DNA of 64,000 nucleotides from Bacillota bacterium (GCA_030024085.1 JASEJE010000008.1:44854-108853); one strand, 5' to 3'; positions 36,292 through 45,742 are shown, numbered from the stretch's first letter. Numbers and translations are program-made. The notes: a model not told the origin generated them from the letters alone.

Positions 36292-36311
36292 GATGCGATG
36301 CGATGCGATGC
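36292..36311 (+). repeat. Pentanucleotide tandem repeat (GATGC)x4 at the cinA start
   Basis: Four perfect GATGC units lie between the FtsH-like stop and the cinA coding start. Each contains an ATG, and successive ATGs fall in different frames. Unit loss or gain would change which upstream ATG is in frame with cinA. Confidence 0.85.
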
Positions 36312-36323
36312 GAGGTGACGGTC

Positions 36324-37574
36324 GTGAGGGCTGAAGTGATCTCAATTGGCACCGAGCTGCTACTCGGGCAGATCGTCGATACGAACGCGGCCTACATCTC
36401 TCGCAGGCTGGCCGAGATCGGCGTCGACGTCTTCCACAGGGCTACCGTGGGGGACAACCTCGAAAGGGTGGCCGCTGTGATCGCGGACGCCCTTGCAAGG
36501 GCGGACATCGTGATCACTACGGGAGGCCTGGGGCCCACCGAGGACGATCCCACGAGAGAGGCTGTGGCGGAGGCCCTGGGCCTGCCGCTCGTGGTGTGCG
36601 AAGAGGCACGGCGCCGCGCGGAGTCGTTGCTTGCAAGGGCGGGCCACGAGGCCGCTGGCGAAAGCGCCCTGCGCCAGGCGAGGATTCCGAGGGGCGCCAC
36701 GGTCATCGACAACGATCGTGGCACGGCATGCGGGTTCATAGCCGGGAAGGACGGTAAGGCGGTCATCTCCATGCCGGGCGTTCCCGGAGAGATGCGGGGC
36801 ATGATGGAGACCACCGTGCTTCCCTATTTGCGCAGCAGGGCGGGGAACGCCGGGAACGTCATCCGGTGGAAGGTGCTCAAGATCTGCGGCCCGGGTGAGT
36901 CGTCGGTCGAAGAGACGGTGCGCGATCTCCTCCACGACAGGGCCAACCCAACGGTGGCGCCGCTGGTGTCGCTCGGGGAAGTCATGCTCCGGATAACGGC
37001 GAAGGCGGCATCCCCGGGGGAGGCGGACGCACTTGTCGCTCCGGTTGAGGCTGAGATCCGAAGAAGGCTCGGGGCGGATGTGTATGGCCAAGATGACGAC
37101 GAGATTCAGGATGCGGTGGTGCGGCTTCTATCCGAGAAGGGCCTTACATGCGCCGTCGCGGAGTCGGTCACCGGGGGCCTCATCGCCCACAAGCTCACCC
37201 AGGTGCCAGGGTGCTCCGCGGTGCTGGGGCTTGCCGTGACAAGCTACAGTAATGAAGCCAAGCGCGATATGCTCGGGGTTCCGGAGGGCGCCCTGGAAAG
37301 GTGCGGAGCCGTAAGCCGCGAAGTCGCGATAGCCATGGCGAGGGGCGCTCTCGAGAGAGGGCGTGCGGATATAGCTGTGTCGACGACGGGTGTCGCGGGT
37401 CCGACGGGAGGGAGCCCGGGAAAGCCGGTAGGGCTCGTCTTCTCGGGCCTTGCCTGGCGGGGCGGGGTTGCGTGCGCCAGGCTGGGCCTCTTCGGGACAC
37501 GGAGCGAGATAAAGGAGAGGGCCGCGAGAAGGGCGCTGGACCTCCTGCGGAGGCACGTTCTGCGCCTATGGTAG
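36324..37574 (+). CDS. cinA: CinA-family protein (competence/damage-inducible; NMN deamidase domain)
   Basis: The N-terminal MoaB-like (COG1058) domain shows ISIGTELLLGQIVDTNAAYI, TTGGLGPTEDDPTREAVAEA and MPGVPGEMRGMM. The C-terminal CinA/PncC domain has AESVTGGLIAHKLTQVPG, VTSYSNEAKRDMLGV and STTGVAGPTGGSPGKPVGLV, typical of nicotinamide-nucleotide amidase. GTG 36324 gives the normal family start (RAEVISIGTELL). Placement upstream of thpR and recA follows Bacillota order, with one extra gene between. The end overlaps the next gene by 7 nt. Confidence 0.95.
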   Translation: MRAEVISIGTELLLGQIVDTNAAYISRRLAEIGVDVFHRATVGDNLERVAAVIADALARADIVITTGGLGPTEDDPTREAVAEALGLPLVVCEEARRRAESLLARAGHEAAGESALRQARIPRGATVIDNDRGTACGFIAGKDGKAVISMPGVPGEMRGMMETTVLPYLRSRAGNAGNVIRWKVLKICGPGESSVEETVRDLLHDRANPTVAPLVSLGEVMLRITAKAASPGEADALVAPVEAEIRRRLGADVYGQDDDEIQDAVVRLLSEKGLTCAVAESVTGGLIAHKLTQVPGCSAVLGLAVTSYSNEAKRDMLGVPEGALERCGAVSREVAIAMARGALERGRADIAVSTTGVAGPTGGSPGKPVGLVFSGLAWRGGVACARLGLFGTRSEIKERAARRALDLLRRHVLRLW

Positions 37575-39208
37575 CAATGGTGACCCGCCCTCCTGCCGGG
37601 GGACGGGCGGGGCACGCAACCGCAACCGTCGTGAAGCGCCCGGGCGGTGCGGCCACAGGCGTGGCCCTAAGGCCGCGCGTGGCCAACGTGGCGTGTGCCG
37701 CCCATGCGGCCCATGCGGTCCGGGCGGTTCGGGGGGCACGCGCGGCTGCGACGTGGGTCCTCGTGACGTTCGCCTGCATCTATGCAGCCATCAATCTCTT
37801 CGGGCACGTATCCTACCACGTGGCCGGTCTCGACATACGCATATCAGCCCGCATAGGGTTCCCGGGCTACAGCAGACTCGCCATCCCTCCGATCGGTCGG
37901 GTCGAGGCGAGGACGCACCTCACGCCCCTTCAGCTCGAGGCTGCCCTTGAGAACATCGACCCCGGGATGCTCCAGGACGCGATCTCCAGGGGCGAGGCTC
38001 CTTCCAGTATAGGCCTGCAATTCAAGAGAGACTCGGGACGGCTCGTGACAGCCTTCGCGCTACGCGTGGCCCTACTTGCTATAGCAGGGGGAGCCTTCGG
38101 GGCGGGGGCGGCGTCAGGGTGGAGGTTCCGGCCAGCGCTCGTGGGGGCTCTCGTAGGTCTCGCCGTAAGCTCGGCCCTTCTCGGGATCACGTATGTCTCG
38201 TTCGATGAACGCAGGCTTGCGAATCCCCGCTACGAGGGAGTCATCGAGGCGGCCCCGTGGATGCTCGGCCTGCTTGACGGAAGCCTCCTCAAGGCAGGCG
38301 AGGTCGCGGGGAGCATGGAGACCATCGCTGCGAACATCCGCACGCTGTTCGATAGAGCCGAGGCGTTCCATCAGCTCGAAAGCGACACGCCTTTCGTGAG
38401 GGTGCTCCACGTGTCGGACATCCACGATAATCCCCAGGCATTCGACTTTCTGGCCCAGGTGGTCAAGAGCTTCAAACCCGACCTCATCATCGACACGGGG
38501 GACATCACCGACTTCGGGACCGTGCCCGAGGCGAGGATGGCCGCCGGAAGGGTGCGGGCCCTTGGCATACCCTACGTCTTCGTGCCGGGGAACCACGATT
38601 CCCCGGCCGTGGGAAAGGTCATGTCGGCCGAAGGCGGGGCGATCCTTCTGGACGACGGTGTGGCGGATTTGCGGGGCATCCGCATCGTCGCCCTTGCCGA
38701 CCCCGGGTCCCTCAGGCCGGACATGGCTCCGGCGAGCCCGGAGGAGCTGGACCGCGCGAGAGCGCACGTGGAAGCCCTCATCGGGTCCACGGGCGATCGT
38801 CCGGGTCGTGTACCTGACGTGCTGGCCGTTCATGACCTGCGCGTCGCCGAGCGTGCCGTGGGCAGGGTCCCCGTTGTGCTCTGCGGACACGACCATCACC
38901 TCTCCGCGGTCCTGCGCGACGGGACCGCGATTATCGATGCAGGGACCACCGGTGGGGCGGGCATACGCGGGCTGCAGGTGGAGGGGGGAGTCCCAATGAG
39001 CGTGAGCCTCCTGCACTTCGCCGTGGAGGGTCCGTCAGGGCGGCCGGATGGCGGGGGTGCTCCAAGGCTCGTGGCAGTAGACACCATCCGCATCCTTGGA
39101 GAAAGGCAGGGGTTCGACCTGGAGCGGAGGCTGGTGCGCACGTCCGACGCAGGTCGCGTGTGGAGCGAGAAAATCCTACCAGCAGTGCATGGCAAAAGCA
39201 GGAAATGA
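37568..39208 (+). CDS. Membrane-anchored metallophosphoesterase
   Basis: A 546-aa protein: about 60 Ala/Arg-rich residues, a helix (about 63-85, TWVLVTFACIYAAINLFGHV), two more helices (about 160-180 and 190-212), then a calcineurin-like phosphoesterase domain. Metal-binding motifs are VLHVSDIHDN, DTGDITDFG, VPGNHDSP, AVHD and CGHDHH, all intact. The substrate is unknown; related membrane enzymes act on lipids or nucleotides. ATG 37568 overlaps the cinA stop. Its presence between cinA and thpR is not the usual order. Confidence 0.85.
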   Translation: MVAMVTRPPAGGRAGHATATVVKRPGGAATGVALRPRVANVACAAHAAHAVRAVRGARAAATWVLVTFACIYAAINLFGHVSYHVAGLDIRISARIGFPGYSRLAIPPIGRVEARTHLTPLQLEAALENIDPGMLQDAISRGEAPSSIGLQFKRDSGRLVTAFALRVALLAIAGGAFGAGAASGWRFRPALVGALVGLAVSSALLGITYVSFDERRLANPRYEGVIEAAPWMLGLLDGSLLKAGEVAGSMETIAANIRTLFDRAEAFHQLESDTPFVRVLHVSDIHDNPQAFDFLAQVVKSFKPDLIIDTGDITDFGTVPEARMAAGRVRALGIPYVFVPGNHDSPAVGKVMSAEGGAILLDDGVADLRGIRIVALADPGSLRPDMAPASPEELDRARAHVEALIGSTGDRPGRVPDVLAVHDLRVAERAVGRVPVVLCGHDHHLSAVLRDGTAIIDAGTTGGAGIRGLQVEGGVPMSVSLLHFAVEGPSGRPDGGGAPRLVAVDTIRILGERQGFDLERRLVRTSDAGRVWSEKILPAVHGKSRK

Positions 39209-39257
39209 CGGTCCAGTGTAGAATGGATTACGCAGCTAGCTGCAGGAGGTTTGCAGA

Positions 39258-39821
39258 GTGAGACCTGTCCGATGCTTCATAGCTGTCTTTCTGGACCCCG
39301 CCCTTCGCCCACAGGTGACGACGCTTCAGAGGCACCTTGCCCAGAGCGGGGCCGACGTGAAGTGGGTGGAACCGGAGAACCTTCACTTTACCCTGAAGTT
39401 TCTCGGCGACGTCGATGAATCGAGAGTCAGCGCGGTGGGCGAGAGGCTGAGAACATGCGTGCAGGGCGCGCGCGCGTTCGACATCGGGCTTGGGGCGCCC
39501 GGGGCGTTCCCTCGTGTCCGCGACCCACGTGTCATATGGGTCGGGGTGAGCAGCGGGAAAGAGCCGTTTGTCGCGCTCGCGAGCACAGTTGAGGAAGCCA
39601 TGAAGACGGAGGGGTTCAGGAGCGAAGGCAAGAACGTCTCGCCCCACCTCACAGTGGGGCGCGTGAGGTCGGCCCGCAACCTCGATATCCTGGTGGAGCG
39701 GCTCTCGTCCAGTCCACCGCTCGAAGGATCCATGAGGGTCCACAGGGTTCGGTTGATGGCGAGCGATCTCACGAACCGGGGACCGGTATACAGCGAGATT
39801 GCAGCGATCCCGCTCATTTAG
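39258..39821 (+). CDS. thpR: RNA 2',3'-cyclic 3'-phosphodiesterase (2H family, LigT/ThpR)
   Basis: This 2H phosphoesterase opens 2',3'-cyclic phosphates in RNA. The two HxT/Sx motifs are NLHFTLKFLGD (about residues 42-52) and SPHLTVGRV (about 127-135). The N-terminus VRCFIAVFLDPALR is typical, and length (187 aa) is normal. GTG 39258 follows GGAGG. It precedes recA as in many Bacillota. Confidence 0.93.
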   Translation: MRPVRCFIAVFLDPALRPQVTTLQRHLAQSGADVKWVEPENLHFTLKFLGDVDESRVSAVGERLRTCVQGARAFDIGLGAPGAFPRVRDPRVIWVGVSSGKEPFVALASTVEEAMKTEGFRSEGKNVSPHLTVGRVRSARNLDILVERLSSSPPLEGSMRVHRVRLMASDLTNRGPVYSEIAAIPLI

Positions 39822-39865
39822 GGTGAGAGAAGCGTCGTGGGGAGGCGCACGCGGAAGGTATGTGG

Positions 39866-39879
39866 CGAACACGCGTTCC
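39866..39879. promoter_or_regulatory. LexA/SOS box upstream of recA
   Basis: CGAACACGCGTTCC fits the Gram-positive LexA (DinR) box CGAAC-N4-GTTCG/C, with a perfect GAAC-N4-GTTC core. It lies about 60 bp upstream of the -35 element of the recA promoter and 207 bp before recA, which is somewhat far, so a second promoter near it is possible. Confidence 0.75.
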
Positions 39880-39938
39880 CCATACGGAATCCTGGCACTG
39901 CAAGGCCTGACACTCCGTCACGTGCGGCACGGGGGCTA

Positions 39939-39967
39939 TTGTGAGAGCCGCTGAAGTAAGGTACAAT
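39939..39967 (+). promoter_or_regulatory. Sigma-A promoter of recA
   Basis: TTGTGA, a 17-bp spacer and TACAAT match the vegetative consensus well. A later -10-like TTATAC near 40055 may be a second start. An ATGCCCC/GGGGCAT hairpin (39982-39998) follows. Confidence 0.7.
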
Positions 39968-39981
39968 TAACAAGGAGGGAC

Positions 39982-40071
39982 ATGCCCCCCTGGGGCATTC
40001 AGTCGGGCGGCGGTCGCCGCGCCGGCGATTTTCGGCTCTGGCAAATCCTCTGGCATTATACATGTTCGTGA
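39982..40071 (+). other. Possible 29-codon leader peptide before recA
   Basis: ATG 39982 follows AAGGAGGG (only 2 nt away) and opens a 29-codon frame ([11 protein letters not shown]...) with three Trp codons. It ends in a TGA at 40069-40071 that overlaps the recA ribosome site. It may be translationally coupled to recA. The short ribosome-site spacing, the nearby promoter start and the lack of comparison make this tentative. Confidence 0.25.
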
Positions 40072-40085
40072 GAAGGAGGAACCCA

Positions 40086-41119
<1,034 letters not shown>

Positions 41120-41123
<4 letters not shown>

Positions 41124-41260
41124 GTAGATCGCTGCAGATCCGCGCTGCTTTTGAGCGCGCAAGTTCTGTCCAGACGAGATTCTCGACGCCCAGTCGTGCA
41201 AGCACCGGCAACCCCAACGCCGTCAGAAAAAGTGTCGCAAACGTATGGCGCCATACTTAG
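41120..41260 (-). repeat. Type II element copy IId, inverted, with altered/deleted core
   Basis: Read on the minus strand this 141-bp copy begins CTAAGTATGGCGCCATACG and ends GCGATCTACTTAG, with normal type II ends. The core after GGTTGCCGGTGCTTGC lacks the ATTTGGC hairpin and the CCGGA segment. Both flanks are TA, and excision restores agCTAGag at the recA stop. Confidence 0.85.
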
Positions 41261-41669
41261 AGGAAATCAACAGTCTCATGGCGCCACACTTGGTGGTGCG
41301 TCCTCGCCGGGGGGCGCCCGGAAGGGGGGAAGGCCCAGCGCCTTCCCCTGTTTGCTGTGGTGCGCCGCTTTGCAGTGCGCCGGTCTGCCGGCAGGCCTGG
41401 GACCGACCTCTTGCGGCGGGGTTTCCGGATCCGGCCGCATACCCGCGGGCCGGGTTCTGTGAGGGCGTCCCGCCCAGGGCGCCGTCAACCGGGCATGGCA
41501 CCGGCAACTGCGGGTAAAGCGGCGGCCTGGCGGTCTTGGGATTTGAGCTGAAGGAGTTTTCGATGGAGACGAGAACGTTTACCTGGAGGACGGTCGCTGC
41601 AGGGCATGGTGGTCACAGGTGAGACCAATAATGTACGGGGAAAACGGCGAGTAGATATGGGATGAGAGG
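41261..41669. other. Intergenic region between recA and recX
   Basis: No gene is supported in these 409 nt. A short sequence CATGGCGCCACACTTGG (41278-41294) resembles the end of a type II element and may be a decayed remnant. CACCGGCAAC near 41501-41510 resembles the right end of the core. The intrinsic terminator listed next lies inside this region. Confidence 0.5.
41326..41352 (+). terminator. Terminator downstream of recA
   Basis: A 9-bp perfect stem GGGGAAGGC / GCCTTCCCC with a 5-nt loop is followed by TGTTTGCTG. It is the best terminator candidate after recA and now lies beyond the inserted element. Confidence 0.6.
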
Positions 41670-42221
41670 GTGATACGAGTAGGAAACGGCCGTATGAGGA
41701 ACGAGGGTCTGGCGGCCGATCTCGGCCGGAGGGCGAGGAGTTACGCCCTGAGGTTGCTCGAGATGCAGGACCGTACCGCGAAGGAACTCGAGGGCAAGCT
41801 CCGGGGGAAGGGCTTCCCGGAGGACATCATCATCGGCGTCCTGGCGGAGATGAGGTCCTACGGATACCTTGACGATGAGAAGCTGGCAGCGAGGGTCGCG
41901 GACGACGGCGCGGAAAGCCGCGGGCTTGGTCCCTTGCGCATACGGGTGGAGCTTGCAAGACGCGGCGTCGCCCGGGAGATTATCGAAGATGCGGTAAGCC
42001 GGGCGTTCGGTGGTGACAAGGAGAACGAAGTGGCGCTCGGCCTTGCGCAGGCATGGGTGGGGCGACGGAGGCTGGCGCACGACGCCGATGTGGACGCCGA
42101 CGCAGATGTCGGCGCCGCTGATGCTGACACGAGGCGGAGGCTTTATGGCTTTCTTGCGCGGCGCGGGTTCTCGTCCGACGTTATAGGAAGGGTGCTCGAC
42201 AAGGTGCTCGGCCAAGTGTGA
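41670..42221 (+). CDS. recX: RecA regulator RecX
   Basis: RecX modulates RecA filaments. Its tandem three-helix repeats are visible: ARSYALRLLEMQDRTAKELEGKL, LAEMRSYGYLDDEKLAARVA, RIRVELARRGVAREII and RRLYGFLARRGFSSDVIGRVL. An Asp/Ala-rich stretch (DADVDADADVGAADAD) in the last third is unusual. The last two codons and the TGA stop lie inside a type I mobile element. The restored sequence would end VLGQMGAAA instead of VLGQV, so the C-terminus has been changed. GTG 41670 or ATG 41694 is the start. Confidence 0.9.
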   Translation: MIRVGNGRMRNEGLAADLGRRARSYALRLLEMQDRTAKELEGKLRGKGFPEDIIIGVLAEMRSYGYLDDEKLAARVADDGAESRGLGPLRIRVELARRGVAREIIEDAVSRAFGGDKENEVALGLAQAWVGRRRLAHDADVDADADVGAADADTRRRLYGFLARRGFSSDVIGRVLDKVLGQV

Positions 42222-42404
42222 GTTTAGAAATCCAAGCCGATTTGGGCGAAGCTTCCGGGTTGCCGGTGCTTGCATGACAGGGCGCTCTCGATTCGGCAGG
42301 CCTGAATGCCGAATCTAACGAGGCGCCCCGCAAGCTCGCCGTCGCCGGAGTTCAACACTGGCAACCCCTCGCAAAGTGGCGGCGATTTCTGAACGCGCAC
42401 TCAG
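42212..42404 (+). repeat. Type I element copy Ib in the 3' end of recX
   Basis: A complete 193-bp type I copy, with flanks CA on both sides; removal restores gCCAGatg, a one-base variant of the CTAG target. Identical CA flanks support a true 2-bp target duplication. Reading through the restored site gives GGC CAG ATG GGC GCC GCC GCG TGA in the recX frame. Confidence 0.88.
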
Positions 42405-42518
42405 ATGGGCGCCGCCGCGTGACCCTCCGGTGTCGGCGGCGCCGTGCGGTCGGTTGCTCCGTCGGGCGCTTTGGGCACGGTCACGGGGTCATGGGCGATT
42501 GCATCATCGGCGTTTGCC

Positions 42519-42547
42519 TTGACACCCACATAGCGAAAAGGTACAAT
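42519..42547 (+). promoter_or_regulatory. Near-perfect sigma-A promoter of rny
   Basis: TTGACA, a 17-bp spacer and TACAAT form a near-consensus vegetative promoter, the best in the window. The transcript would have an untranslated leader of about 130 nt. Confidence 0.85.
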
Positions 42548-42627
42548 GAGCGTGAATTCCGGTTCCGGCCGGAGATAGCGCTCCGGCACTAGACTTTACG
42601 ACGACATAGTGTGTCTTCTATCTAGTG

Positions 42628-42651
42628 GCCGAGTTCATGCTCGGCTTTGTT
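42628..42651 (+). promoter_or_regulatory. Attenuator-like hairpin in the rny leader
   Basis: GCCGAG / CTCGGC with a 6-nt loop is followed by TTTGTT, between the promoter and the rny start. It looks like a weak intrinsic terminator and could attenuate or stabilise the message. An adjacent CCGG-rich region (42563-42592) may form an alternative fold. RNase Y could act on its own leader; that is inference. Confidence 0.45.
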
Positions 42652-42686
42652 CATGAGAGGGAGGTGAATTCGACATTATTCCAGTC

Positions 42687-44210
42687 ATGGTAGCAGCTAT
42701 TGTTTCCGTCCTGGTTGGGGCCGCCCTCGGATACCTTGCCAGGAAGACGCTCGCAGAGGCCAAGATCCAGTCGGCGGAGCTTGCGGCGAAGAGAATCGTG
42801 GAAGAGGCCGAGAAGGAGGCCGAAGCCGCAAAGAGGGAGATCCTGCTGGAGGCCAAAGAGGAGGCTCACCGGCTTCGCAATGAGATCGAGCAGGAGGAGC
42901 GGACCCGACGGGCCGAACTGCAGAGGACCGAACGCCGACTCCTTCAGAAGGAAGAGAGCCTCGATAGAAAACTGGAGGCGCTCGAGCGCAAGGAGGAGTC
43001 AATAACCAGAAAGGAGCGGGATCTCGAAGCGGCGAAAGAGGAAGTCGCAAAACTCCATGTGGAGCAGAGGGCCGAGCTACAGCGGATATCCGGCTTGTCA
43101 TCGGAGGATGCGAAGGCGCTTCTCTTGAAAGATGTGGAAGACGAGATCCGCCACGAGGCTGCGGTCCTGATTAGGGACATCGAGGCGCAGGCGAAGGAGG
43201 AGGCGGAGAGGCGGGCGCGTGAGATCGTGGCCGCCGCGATCCAGCGATGCGCCGCAGATCATGTGGCCGAGACCAGCGTATCGGTGGTGTCCCTTCCCAG
43301 CGACGAGATGAAGGGAAGGATCATCGGGCGCGAAGGCAGGAACATCAGAGCCCTCGAGACGCTTACCGGCATCGACCTCATAATCGACGATACTCCCGAG
43401 GCTGTCATCCTGTCAGGTTTCGACCCGGTGAGACGCGAGATAGCCAAAGTGGCTCTGGAGAAGCTCATCACCGACGGGCGGATCCATCCGGCGCGCATCG
43501 AGGAGATGGTGGAGAAGGCCCAGAAGGAGGTCGACGCCATCATCAAGGAGGAGGGGGAGAGCGCTGCCATCGAGGCGGGCGTGCACGGCCTGCATCCCGA
43601 GCTCATACGCCTCCTTGGAAGGCTGAAATTCAGGTCAAGCTTCGGCCAGAACGTGCTGAAGCATTCCCTCGAGGTTGCGCATCTCGCGGCCGGGATGGCT
43701 GCCGAGCTGGGAGCGAACATCGCTGTGGCGAAGCGGGCCGGATTACTCCACGACATCGGCAAGGCAGTCGACCACGAGGTCGAGGGCCCGCACGTGCAAA
43801 TAGGGGTGGACCTGGCGCGAAAGTACAGGGAATCTCCTGAGGTAATCCATGCGATTGCCACCCACCACGGGGATGAGGAGCCGAAGACGATCGAAGCGGT
43901 CCTGGTGCAGGCGGCGGACGCCATCTCGGCCGCCAGGCCGGGCGCGAGACGCGAAACCCTCGAGGCCTACATCAAACGCCTGACGAAGCTGGAGGAGGTT
44001 GCAGATTCCTTCGACGGGGTGGAGAAGGCCTATGCGATCCAGGCGGGGCGCGAGATCAGGATAATGGTGAAGCCCGAGAAGATCGATGATCTGGCTGCCG
44101 TCCGTCTTGCAAGGGATATCGTGAAGAAGATCGAGGAGGAACTCGAGTACCCGGGCCAGATCAAGGTGACCCTCATCCGGGAAACGCGCGTGGTCGACTA
44201 CGCGAAGTGA
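42687..44210 (+). CDS. rny: Ribonuclease Y
   Basis: RNase Y is the membrane-bound endonuclease that begins mRNA decay in many Bacillota. An N-terminal helix ([18 protein letters not shown]) is followed by a long charged coiled coil (about 25-150), a KH domain ([20 protein letters not shown]) and an HD domain ([32 protein letters not shown]). Length (507 aa) is normal. ATG 42687 lies 20 nt after the GGGAGGTG site; an ATT codon at 42675 is at the ideal distance and in frame, so a rare ATT start is possible. Confidence 0.96.
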   Translation: MVAAIVSVLVGAALGYLARKTLAEAKIQSAELAAKRIVEEAEKEAEAAKREILLEAKEEAHRLRNEIEQEERTRRAELQRTERRLLQKEESLDRKLEALERKEESITRKERDLEAAKEEVAKLHVEQRAELQRISGLSSEDAKALLLKDVEDEIRHEAAVLIRDIEAQAKEEAERRAREIVAAAIQRCAADHVAETSVSVVSLPSDEMKGRIIGREGRNIRALETLTGIDLIIDDTPEAVILSGFDPVRREIAKVALEKLITDGRIHPARIEEMVEKAQKEVDAIIKEEGESAAIEAGVHGLHPELIRLLGRLKFRSSFGQNVLKHSLEVAHLAAGMAAELGANIAVAKRAGLLHDIGKAVDHEVEGPHVQIGVDLARKYRESPEVIHAIATHHGDEEPKTIEAVLVQAADAISAARPGARRETLEAYIKRLTKLEEVADSFDGVEKAYAIQAGREIRIMVKPEKIDDLAAVRLARDIVKKIEEELEYPGQIKVTLIRETRVVDYAK

Positions 44211-44332
44211 TGTGACGGTTCGGATGACGAAGGCAGGGTGGGTCGACCCCCGCCCTGCCATATCCTTCTGAAAGAGCCTCAAGCAGGAGTTTGGGCACGG
44301 ATAGAGAATTCTGTTCTAGGCGTTGAGGGAGG

Positions 44333-44911
44333 GTGGTCAAAGTGGCAGGGCGTGCCGGCGAGTCTCGTACCGTGGATGATGGCACGGCGAATAGCGTAAG
44401 CCTTCTCATCTCCATACTTGTGCGATACCCTGAAATCGCCACCGTGAAGTTCGTCCCCGAGGGAAAGGTCCTCAAGTTCACGTTCATGGGTTCGAGGCCG
44501 GTTTCCGAGGACGTATGGATGGCTTTTCAGGATGGCTTGCGCGAGCGCGTCCAGGCGTACGCGGCTCTGGTCCACGGCATGTCGCCGACGCTACAGGTGG
44601 AGCGCCGGGACTATGCCGAGGTGTCCCTGATCGAGATCTCCAGGGACGCCTCCACCCTGACCCAGGAGGAGATATCGCTCATAATCGAGTATGCCAGGGC
44701 GGAACTGGGGTCCTCCCTCATAACCGAGGACCTGGCGGCTGAGGACGCCTTCGATGAGGACCTCGTGTTCCAGGATGAGATGATCGAGAATATGCTGGAG
44801 GATCTCAAGGAAACCATACAGCACAGGAACCTCATCGGTTTCCGCGAGGACGGACGGGTACTCGTTTTCAACAAGCAAAACGAGAAGCAGAGCGAGCGAA
44901 CCAGAACATGA
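44333..44911 (+). CDS. Conserved-looking hypothetical protein between rny and ymdB
   Basis: I do not recognise this 192-aa soluble protein. It has no signal peptide or membrane helix. The first half is mixed alpha/beta (SLLISILVRYPEIATVKFVP, GKVLKFTFMG), and the C-terminal half is helical and very acidic (EDLAAEDAFDEDLVFQDEMI). GTG 44333 is preceded by GGGAGG. Its stop overlaps the ymdB start (ATGA), so it is translated with that phosphodiesterase and may act in RNA turnover or its control. That role is inference from position. Confidence 0.8.
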   Translation: MVKVAGRAGESRTVDDGTANSVSLLISILVRYPEIATVKFVPEGKVLKFTFMGSRPVSEDVWMAFQDGLRERVQAYAALVHGMSPTLQVERRDYAEVSLIEISRDASTLTQEEISLIIEYARAELGSSLITEDLAAEDAFDEDLVFQDEMIENMLEDLKETIQHRNLIGFREDGRVLVFNKQNEKQSERTRT

Positions 44912-45699
44912 CGCTTCAAATCCTCTTCATCGGTGATATCGTGGGGAAGCCAGGGCGCAGGGCCTGCCGGGTTCTGCTCCCTGATCTTGTACGGGAACTG
45001 CGCCCCGATGCGATTATCGCGAACGGTGAGAACGCAGCTGGCGGGTTCGGCCTCACCGCTGAGACGGCCGACGAGATACTCGGCTGCGGCGTGAACGTGA
45101 TCACCACTGGCAACCATGTGTGGAACAAGAAAGAGTTCTACCAGATCCTGGCTACCAGCGACCGGGTCATTCGGCCCGCAAACTATCCCCCCGGGGCGCC
45201 CGGGAGGGGCGCAGCGGTTGTCCGGCTTGGGAGCGGTGCCCGTCTCTGCGTGCTGAACATTGCAGGCCGCGTCTTCATGGCCCCCCTCGATTGCCCGTTT
45301 CGCACGGCCGACAGGCTTCTCGAGGAGTTCTCCTCGAGATGCGATCTGTTCGTCGTGGACTTCCACGCCGAGGCCACCTCCGAGAAGGTCGCCATGGGCT
45401 GGTACCTTGATGGCAGGGTGGCATGCGTGGTCGGAACGCACACGCATGTCCAGACGGCCGATGAAAGGATCCTCCCCGGCGGAACGGCTTACATCACAGA
45501 CATTGGTATGACAGGTCCGATGGACTCGGTCATCGGAGTTCGAAAGGACATCATAGTGCAGCGGTTTCTCACGGGGCTGCCGGCGAAGTTCGAGACATCT
45601 CTGGGCCCGGCCCAGCTATCGGGGGCTGTGGTGAGCGTGGATGAGGCAACCGGGAAGGCCAGGGGCATCGAGAGGGTGTTCGTGACGGAAGGCGCCTGA
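44908..45699 (+). CDS. ymdB: YmdB-family metallophosphoesterase (TIGR00282)
   Basis: YmdB hydrolyses 2',3'-cyclic nucleotides and affects sporulation and biofilm choice in Bacillus. Metal-binding motifs are FIGDIVGKPGR, NGENAAGGFGLT, TTGNHVWNKKE, VDFHAEATSEK and VGTHTHVQTADE. YITDIGMTGP is also characteristic. Length (263 aa) is standard. The gene order rny-(hypothetical)-ymdB-spoVS follows Bacillota practice. Confidence 0.95.
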   Translation: MTLQILFIGDIVGKPGRRACRVLLPDLVRELRPDAIIANGENAAGGFGLTAETADEILGCGVNVITTGNHVWNKKEFYQILATSDRVIRPANYPPGAPGRGAAVVRLGSGARLCVLNIAGRVFMAPLDCPFRTADRLLEEFSSRCDLFVVDFHAEATSEKVAMGWYLDGRVACVVGTHTHVQTADERILPGGTAYITDIGMTGPMDSVIGVRKDIIVQRFLTGLPAKFETSLGPAQLSGAVVSVDEATGKARGIERVFVTEGA

Positions 45700-45703
45700 T
45701 GCG

Positions 45704-45742
45704 GGTGGCCGGGCGGACAAATCGCCCGGCCGCCTTTTTTTC
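45704..45742 (+). terminator. Strong intrinsic terminator after ymdB
   Basis: A stem of about 12 bp (GGTGGCCGGGCG with CGCCCGGCCGCC, one G-T pair), a 7-nt loop and eight T's make this the clearest terminator in the window. spoVS therefore has its own promoter. Confidence 0.92.

Noticed and set aside
36292..36311. Short direct repeats as a CRISPR-like array
   Set aside because: Five-base units without spacers; a simple tandem repeat. No CRISPR array or cas gene is present.
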